This document shows positions 56,575-64,000 of a DNA stretch of 64,000 bases, piece by piece. Below the pieces are notes generated by a model. That model had not been told where the DNA came from and did not search any database. It saw only the letters and a list, made by a program, of their open reading frames with translations. Location: NCBI GenBank assembly GCA_029945375.1, contig JAQOTE010000018.1, positions 62,001-126,000 on the forward strand, written 5' to 3'. The DNA comes from Agaricus subrufescens. Its lineage: Eukaryota; Basidiomycota; Agaricomycetes; Agaricales; Agaricaceae. Within the stretch, counting starts at the first letter, position 1, and every line of letters begins with the position of its first letter. A program made the translations under genes and the position numbers.

Positions 56575-57935
56575 ATAGCTTGCAAGCCACCATTATCATC
56601 GAGGAGATGTTCTCTCTACACGGCAATAGTCCGACTTTGCTCTTCTACAGAAAGCATATATCCGCTATCTGCGTGGGATCTCCGACCCTGAAAAAGATGT
56701 ACAAGACCGTATATCGATAACGGTTTGATTCCTATACATCTGATCAGCATACGCGTCGGAGAAATTAAATAAGAATACGCCTTGCCCAATAGGACTAAAA
56801 GTAGTTGACATCCAAATACAGTCGCGAAGAGGCCACTGATAAATGTCCAAGCACCTCCGAGTAGAGCAAACCCACTAAGTACCGAAATACTAGATTTCTC
56901 TTTTTGAACTTCATATTCAAGTTGTACGGCGGGTAAACCTCCTTGATATGTCAACCGTAAGGTTGCTATGTCATCACTCGGGTTGAATTTGTAGGGTCTG
57001 CGTCCGGTATGAGAGCCTGGATGTTCGCAACCAAACGCCGATCGAACTGTTTTGTTATCGAGTCAGTAAAACGAATATAAATTACCTAAGATCGCGACAG
57101 ACATGAGGTATTCCAAATACCAGATCTCTTGAGCTCGCGTAAGTGTCCCGAAATGAGTAAAATGTTGTTTCGAAAAGATGAAAACCTGGGTATAGCTGTG
57201 TTGACAGAGTTGCCAAGTCATCACACTTGGGGGTCACTGCCTGTTTCGACCCAAGAAATAAGATAGCTACCCAAACCGCCTCTTGAAAGTATTTTCTCCA
57301 AGCAAGAGGAACCATTGTCCAAGCCTTGAGTCTCGCCAGTAACCTTCTATGCTGCCATGATTTTCAACAAAATCATATGTGGACCTCAGTGTCTGATACT
57401 TTGAGGCGCGGAGATTCCAAATCGTGAATACGAAAGAAGCAACGATAGATAACCAAAGGAACGCTAATGCGAAGATGCATATCATGATGCTAAAAGCATC
57501 AGATTTGGTGATTAGCATGGTTTCGGCGATCAGATACCCAGTAACAAGAGTATGCGTCCAAATCATCAACAAAGGCGTTGGTTATCTTGTTTTGTTGAAA
57601 CTCACCAAAACCAAGCTCGGTGGTAGAATATGTGAAATCAGATCTAACCGACCACTGCCTTCTCTGCCAAAGCCTAGTAAAAGAGTACATCAGCCTAAGT
57701 GAAAAGTCTGCATCTTGACCTTGTCAGATCACCTAAGGATATGGTGAAGCGAAATCAAAATTGGGACTATCGAAAGTCCTATCAATATACTTTATGTCAA
57801 AACATCGTTCTGAAAAAGTTGTTGTCCAAATATTACGTTTATCAGGACAGAGAATAAACTGCTTATTATGGTTGTGCGTAACGCAATTTCTCGCGTCGCG
57901 AGAGGTATGAGGTACGTTTTAGGAGAGTTTACCAT
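56575..57935 (-). pseudogene. GIKPL-family copy 7, pseudogene
   Basis: Starts with a proper exon 1 (MVNSPKTYLIPLATREIALR), but a TAA interrupts it between the first two membrane segments (about 57796). Exons 2 and 3 are good (LWQRRQWSVRSDFTYSTTEL, then VTGYLIAETMLI to KRRFG at about 57267). Exons 4, 5 and the first part of exon 6 are missing; sequence resumes at LYPGFHLFETTFYSFRDTYA. Exon 7 has a stop and frameshift around NSTRVMT before LTYQGGLPAVQ, and the tail (IKPLSIYGLVHLFQGRRSHA) has a stop within the VLREHLL motif. This is the only - strand copy. Lesions at four places make it clearly non-functional. Confidence 0.85.
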
Positions 57936-58873
57936 TAGCAGTGGAAGAGTAGGCAAAACGAAGGAATATGATAGTTTGGGCTGGATAAAGAAAGAGACGA
58001 CAACGGCTATGGAGAGAGCGTGTAAAATCGGAAATGTCCAGAAATATTGAATGGAATGGGCCTTGTACTTGTTTCAGCGTGTGGTTACGCATCAGATCAT
58101 TATCAGACCTTTGATGTTTGTCCAGCGCCTTCATTCACATCCTGACTGAGGCATTCGAATCGTCTACAGACGTATGTACTTGGAGGTGACGCGAGGGTTC
58201 CGCTGTATCTGTAAGTATGTACAAACGTAGCCACTCTCGCCGTATGCATTACGCTTTCCCCCACAAAGTCGTTTAGTGTCAACGACTTCAAGGGAGCTAA
58301 GACCAAAATGTCGTGGTACGGGAAAACGTCTTCTATTGATATACTATCAGGTTCATGATACACGTCAACGGAACTTTGCGCCTCTTGCAGGTCTCATGAT
58401 GGTGAGGCGGACTAGGCCTGATTCACTTAGCTCCTGTAACAAGCTCAGCGGTCCTATAGTGAATAAGATTGTCCCTGATTTGCTCGAGAAGTATCATTGA
58501 CACTTGTCACTGGTTCGACCATATGTTACCAGGAAATCTCAAGTATTCTTTTTCCTATCAGTGGTCGAAACTAGATTGAAAATGCTTGACGCTCTCAAAG
58601 GATGGTCTAAAATTGTCCAATTCAATCGGGATCAATCATAGAACATAGAATCCACTTAGTATCCTAAATTACACAAGTTTCTCAATTCGACAAGTATTTC
58701 AACTAGTTCACATCAACGTAGCATCATCGATACGACAAACGTCAAAGAAGACACACATACATACACGGCAGACTGAGTCCAGAATGAAGTAATCAAGAAA
58801 ACTTCACTTAGTTCAAGGGATCGAGTTGTAGAAAGAGTGCTTAGTGTCCACTGGTACAACCGTTGCTGACAAT
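57936..58873. other. Intergenic stretch
   Basis: No gene recognised between the GIKPL pseudogene start and the laccase 2 stop codon. Confidence 0.45.
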
Positions 58874-61098
58874 TTAGACGCCGCCAGCGTGTTTGACAAA
58901 GTCTGGTTGATTATCCCAGACAGGACACAGTGCGTCCCAATCCGCTAAAGGCGCGTTATGAGCTTCGTATCGAGAACAGGGACACGAAATCACGAACCAG
59001 GAACGGGGCTATTTACTGAAGCGGTTTGATCGGGGGCCTCAGCGAAAACAATTGCAAAGCCACTGATTAAAGATAATGAATCATAATCATTGTCAATTGC
59101 TTGTCGACTTACGCAGCGAGATGGAATTCAATATGGCTGGGGAAAAATCAGTGATTAGAGTGAGAATCAACTTCCGAAATGCAAATAAAGTCACCAGTGG
59201 AGGATCCAAGGGCCGGGATTATCGGCCTTGAAACGGATAGAAACTATGCCACCGTCGACATTACCGAGGCTCACTGTATCCCTTACGACAGGATTGTCGT
59301 AGTTGTACGTGTCAGAGTTAGCGTCCCGAATGACATTGAAGTTGTGCTATTTTTGCGATTATCAGCATTGACATCTCCTCTTCGCAGAGATACACCAAGC
59401 ACTTACACCATGGAGATGGAACGGATGGGGGCCTACAGGGAAATTGCTCGGGAAATTGACCTGGATAGTTTGGCCCCTTTGTATAGTGTATACAGACCCT
59501 TTAGGAAGCAGGTCATGAGCATTCATCGCCCCGCTCAGAATTTGAAGCAAGACTGGAACAGTAGGAGGAATGAAAGTGACATTATTTATGGTAAAGTTTC
59601 CAAGTTCATTGAATCCAAATGTCAAATTGAAGACTTGATCAGCACCGTTAGGAGTGCGGTCCCCCGGAACAGGAATAGGTGGCGACGGGCGAAGGTTGGC
59701 CTGAACAAGAGGATTGGAGAGAGGTGATCTCTGAGTAGACGGCTCCGCAAACGGATTCGCTCCGAGGTATCTGAGAATAGCAGAATTAACTCCACCTGCG
59801 AAAGTCCCGGCCAAGTTTCTGCTGCCCGTGTCCGGAAGTGCACGAATCCAATAATTGTTTATAGGTTGATTAGCATTCAGTATAAGAGAATAGCGCTGAG
59901 CTGTTCCCCAGGTTTAATGTATATCTATTATTATATTTTGCAGGCTATGAACTCACCGGCAAAGATCTGCACATTATCAACAGTCTGGGGCTCTAGCGTA
60001 ACCCCATCGGCTTCGATAACAGTGAGAGTATGACCATCGATTGAGAAGATAAAGTTGGGATCGCAGGAAATGGAAACAAGACGAAGGCGATAGCGTCTTC
60101 CTCTTATGACGTTGATAACGGTTAGTGGGGAACGAGGTCCAGTAGGATACCGCCCTAAACCATTGATCAGAGTGCTATCCGCGAATGCGGGAGCGTTGAG
60201 TAAGTCGACAGCGGGAGTGTGGTACCTAGGAGAATGTATATATCAGACTTTGTATACAATAAATGAAATGATAAATATCACCATTCCGATAATGTGATGA
60301 TAGTGGATTCTTCAAGTAATCTTCGTCAGGATGTCGGGAACGGTGACAATGGAACTTACCATCATCAACTGTGAGAGAAATCTCAGTCCCTGCGACCAGA
60401 TAGTGATGAAACACTTACCATCATACAGTGACTTATGAGGATCATCTGGGTCATAGATAACCAAGGCGCCTCGGACGCCGTCACAGTATTGTACACCTGA
60501 GATATGCTAAGCCCTTTTTAAATCTATCTAACACAACAAACACACCAATGTGGGAATGGTACCAGTAAGTACCGGTTTGCTCAACTGGAAAATTATACTC
60601 GAAACTTTCCAAAGGTGCAATAGGACATTGAGTAACCCCATGGACTCCGTCCATAAAGTTAGTCCCAGCCTGAAAGATGCCATGCCAATGCTGCGTACAA
60701 TGTCTCTGAGTCAGATGTTTTGTCCATGGGTGATATCAAGCATACTAACGATTGTAGTTCCAAGAATTTCACCCTGATCAATCAGGGCGTTGATCACCCT
60801 CATAATTACCCTGTCACCCTAAGGCGGCATCAGACAAACAATGGCCATGAGTATATATGAAAGCTCGCCTTCTGCACCCTGATAGCAGGTGCGGGGTTTA
60901 CACCATTGATGACCGAGGCCCTATAGAGATATGTTAGTGTGTGCTGCTATGCTAAAGCAATACCTACGTGCGAAAAAAGCCGTCAGGTGCGATTAGTAGG
61001 TTAGCAACGTTAAGGACACCGATTGGGCCAATGGACACCGCGGCCAAAGGAGTCGCCGCCCATACGAGAAGGAAATTGAACAATAGGTTGAGCCTCAT
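58874..61098 (-). CDS. Laccase (multicopper oxidase), 528 aa
   Basis: Secreted phenol oxidase with four coppers. Thirteen exons on the - strand: 61098-60968, 60920-60869, 60818-60750, 60690-60546, 60496-60419, 60368-60360, 60309-60282, 60225-59957, 59900-59407, 59346-59195, 59136-59113, 59062-58998, 58944-58874 (529 codons). Signal peptide [20 protein letters not shown]. Copper signatures [15 protein letters not shown]...[28 protein letters not shown], then [19 protein letters not shown]. The axial residue ten after the T1 cysteine is Phe, where laccase 1 has Leu. All introns match laccase 1, including GC-AG intron 2 and the 9-nt exon 6, and nine exons (2-5, 6-8, 10-12 apart from the ends) are the same length. 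The C-terminus ([12 protein letters not shown]...HAGGV) is the normal laccase end without a repeat tail. Confidence 0.93.
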
Positions 61099-61175
61099 TC
61101 TCTCTGTGAGAAGACTGAAGTGGGGAATAAGGACAAGGTCGTGAAGACGCCAAAAAACGGAGCACTTGAACTTGA

Positions 61176-61183
61176 CTTATATT
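61176..61183 (-). promoter_or_regulatory. TATA-like box of laccase 2
   Basis: AATATAAG on the - strand about 78 bp before the ATG at 61098, the same spacing as in laccase 1. Confidence 0.5.
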
Positions 61184-64000
61184 GCGAAACCTGGCTAGAA
61201 CAAACGCCGCTCGAAGCACAATACATATTGACCATCAAGTTAGGCAGAGAAGCTTCGCCGAACTTAGGGTCAAAAGTTCGCCATAAGCTTGGTGATCCCT
61301 TCTTTCTCGCTAACACAAAGAGCGGTATTATCGAAAATAACTCGTCCCATTCCCAGGCAGCACGTCCATGAGGTCTTTTCTTTTTCACGGGGTCATGTCT
61401 GAGAACGGAATGGTATTATATTGAAGTCCAAGCCTAGGGCGTGACACATGACATTGAGGTGTAGAAAAGCCCTCCGTAGCCCCGCCCTAGTCAACAAGGC
61501 AGTTCTTAGAAACTAGGAGGGGCTCTCTGGCTGTCGCAGTAATATTGTAATCCCGGCCCGTCGAGCCGGGTCGCTATAGACAAATCATCACCAAGGCCAA
61601 GTGATTGACCACCGAGATACACTGGAATGACAAGCATGAGTTTATGACATGCTCCACCGGATGAGAATAACTGACTTTCCCTGCGATACAGAAAATTCGC
61701 GGCCTCAAAAAGCAAAGTCCAACGGTAGGTTCAAAATCTTTTCTTTGCTTCGTCATGGTTCTAGGCTTGCTCATTTTCACATCCAAGTACTAGAATCATT
61801 TTTCCCCTCACAAATCAAGCAGAGTTTCGTGTTCTTCGGAATAAACAAAGCTTAACCTTACGGGGCTGTAGAGATGTCGAGGATCAGCCAAGCACAATGC
61901 GTCAAATACTCTTCGCCGATCAGGGGAGGGGAAACGCAATGCGATTGACCTATAACAAACAAAAATGACACCGAAACTTTCGTTCAATCCATAAATGAGA
62001 GCCAGTGCGTACGATACGATATTCGTGGGAAACGCAGATGATAACACCTCGATTCAATAACTGGAATCTGAGAAGAGGGGGTGCTTCGTCACTAAGGTGT
62101 GAAAGCGCAGATGACAGATAAAGGGAAGCCTAGAACACAAAGAAACTGCAGCTCTAAGAGGAACCAGGCAATGAACGATGAATCTAATCCATAGACTTAG
62201 TATGAAAGCCTCATCGTTAGCCTGAGGCAGATATGCTTCTAGGAGAACTGATATTCCAGAACGAGCTAAATAACTTACCTGGGTTTTAGTGTAGTAGATG
62301 TTAATGAAATGCAATTCTTGCCTAAAGCATTTTTCGTGGAGCAAAAGCACTGAAATCTTCATTGTCCATGGCATCTAGTGGATTCAGAAGCTGATTTCAT
62401 GCAGCGTGGGTAACAAGTGTACTGGCCATCATGTCTCGAACAAGAAGGGAGATGAGCAAGATAACGAAAAGGGCTTAGCCGGATAGAAATTGCCTGGAAA
62501 TTGCTCATGATCACGAGCGATTACATCATCATCCTATCTATTACCGAGGCTCTTGACATACTCATCGTCATACTATCCACTTGTTATTTTACAAGATACA
62601 GGACAAGATTGCCTATGGTACAGCTGAGTTAGGCGTTGTTCTCATTTGGTATCTATTTCATAATGGCACGACACACATGATTGACTGAAATCCACGGCGA
62701 TTATATGATGCAAACACAAGATGATAGACTGCATGGTCTACTTCCCATCACCGCCACAAACGTGAGTTAATTTAGCCTTGGAACTCCGGGTGGAAATGAA
62801 GCAATCGTAAAGATTATCTGAAAGCAATCTGCCGCATTCTTCATACCCCGATGTGTGTTATTGATTATCGTCTTACTTTCTTTTAAAAGGATAGTAAAAT
62901 GAACGAAGTCGAATGAGTAATCCCGTGGCACTAACGCCTTTCGGCGGCGACAAAATATGGGGTGCACATCTGCATATTCGAAATCCAGAATGGACTTTCT
63001 CTCGGCGAGTGCGTGAGTTAACTGAGGCAAGGCAACAAAATTGTATATCCATACAGCTCCTGGGGCAAATCACGCACTTATTCAACTCCCCCGCCACATT
63101 TAAGCAGTTCCCCGCACTGTTTGGCAGGTTCTTTTCTTGATTTCTGGTACCTATCCAACATATCGGCGCACCCATCCACACCTGGAGCTCCTCCGGCGCA
63201 CACCTCCCCCCTGTTTTTTCTAGCAAGAAGCTGCTTTACTGGAACCCAAGTCTCAATGCATGTAATCAGCGCAGAGCTCAAGCACTCCGAAGAGGAGAAA
63301 CATATTTCCGCATCTGCGTTTTTTATGCCCTTCGAAAGGTGTGAGCAGACGGAACCACCCTGTAAGAAGCTTCTTCTGCTGGAAACTTGGTCATGTATCC
63401 AAATAACCAGAGTGATTTCAAGGCGAAACCAACCGTTGCAGTTGGCTTCAGTGTGCGCCACTTGGTCATACGGTAACATCGTTGCCCTTATAATTCCCTA
63501 CAGTTGCTTGTTTACTTCTATCGTCTATTTCAAGAGTCCTTCGGGACAAGAAAAAACACCTTTTATTCACTTGTAGTACAGAGTAGATATATCAAAATGA
63601 ATGTCAGACTGAGTTCATCGGGATTCGTCAGCCCCACACCCAAAAGACCATAAGATCGTGCTTAAATGAAACTGTCGGTACAAAGTTCGGGCATCAGTAC
63701 GTCAATGATCAATACAGTTCTACTGTTTGCAATGCGATAAGGATACAACTTGATTTCTTTCGAGGGACATGCAGAGGAAATTGGCAATCATTGCACTCGG
63801 TCGAAGAGCTATCACAAGTATTATATTGCTCATTGATCGGAATCACTGATCAGTGATCGTAATGAGGAGCACGTGGCCGCAAGAAGTACTGACTCCGTTG
63901 ACATGAGCAGAATGCACCGGCCAATTACGACAGGTTCCAACAACCATGGACAGCGCAGAATTCCATGCAGCGGTAACACACGTGTTCTACTCAATTGCGC
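61184..64000. other. Gene-poor right end
   Basis: Several open frames of 60-150 codons occur on both strands (for example 62054-62374 on the - strand and 63121-63576 on the +), but none has a motif, codon pattern or splice site I would trust. A short GC-rich hairpin-capable sequence, CCCGGCCCGTCGAGCCGGG, lies near 61553. Confidence 0.4.

Noticed and set aside
61550..61575. GC-rich inverted repeat able to form a hairpin
   Set aside because: Six-base-pair stem without a neighbouring gene end; could be chance.
62054..63576. Several 90-150 codon frames near the right end
   Set aside because: They overlap each other on both strands, carry no motif and lack convincing starts or splice sites.

Overview
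The window looks like a chromosomal piece of an agaricomycete (mushroom-forming basidiomycete). It has many short introns (about 45-70 nt), two classical fungal laccases, families of F-box proteins of the agaric type (LPPEVLALVF ... VCSHWR), a basidiomycete seven-helix membrane protein and one housekeeping mitochondrial gene (cytochrome c oxidase subunit IV). There are no bacterial-style operons, CRISPR arrays or rRNA, and I found no tRNA by eye.

Left part (1-36 kb): a C-rich minisatellite with a small unknown gene, then an expanded array of one unrecognised multi-pass membrane protein family, here called the GIKPL family after a motif at its C-terminal tail. Six complete copies are all on the + strand (starts 3842, 13118, 18512, 22130, 27498, 33722). 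Each can be modelled with eight exons and a continuous reading frame (570, 560, 579, 570, 530 and 543 aa). A fragment of the last two exons lies at 15.5 kb and a decayed copy on the - strand at 56.6-57.9 kb. Copies 1 and 4 sit in a roughly 2.95-kb segmental duplication. F-box genes are interleaved with the array: two intact at 24.9 and 30.0 kb, a second type at 31.7 kb, and four relics. Broken copies of a fungal aminoglycoside-phosphotransferase-like kinase (APH-like) fill 6.7-8.1 and 16.5-17.2 kb. Repeated duplication and decay best explain 6.4-18.4 kb.

Middle part (36-54 kb): a - strand F-box protein with a long unclassified C-terminal region, a laccase relic, a complete laccase with an unusual repetitive Ser/Thr tail (649 aa), cytochrome c oxidase subunit IV (178 aa), a small two-helix membrane protein, a short protein with SPTPE repeats, about 3 kb without genes, a seven-helix membrane protein (321 aa) and a secreted berberine-bridge-type FAD oxidase (488 aa).

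Right part (54-64 kb): a second-type F-box gene, the decayed GIKPL copy and a second laccase (528 aa), all on the - strand, then about 2.8 kb with nothing I can support.

The two laccases share all twelve intron positions, including a GC-AG intron and a 9-nt microexon, so the gene models support each other. The most interesting element is the GIKPL array: lineage-type expansion, conserved gene structure, a variable luminal domain with a conserved cysteine pair, and close interleaving with F-box genes. Its function is unknown to me. All gene models were made by eye.
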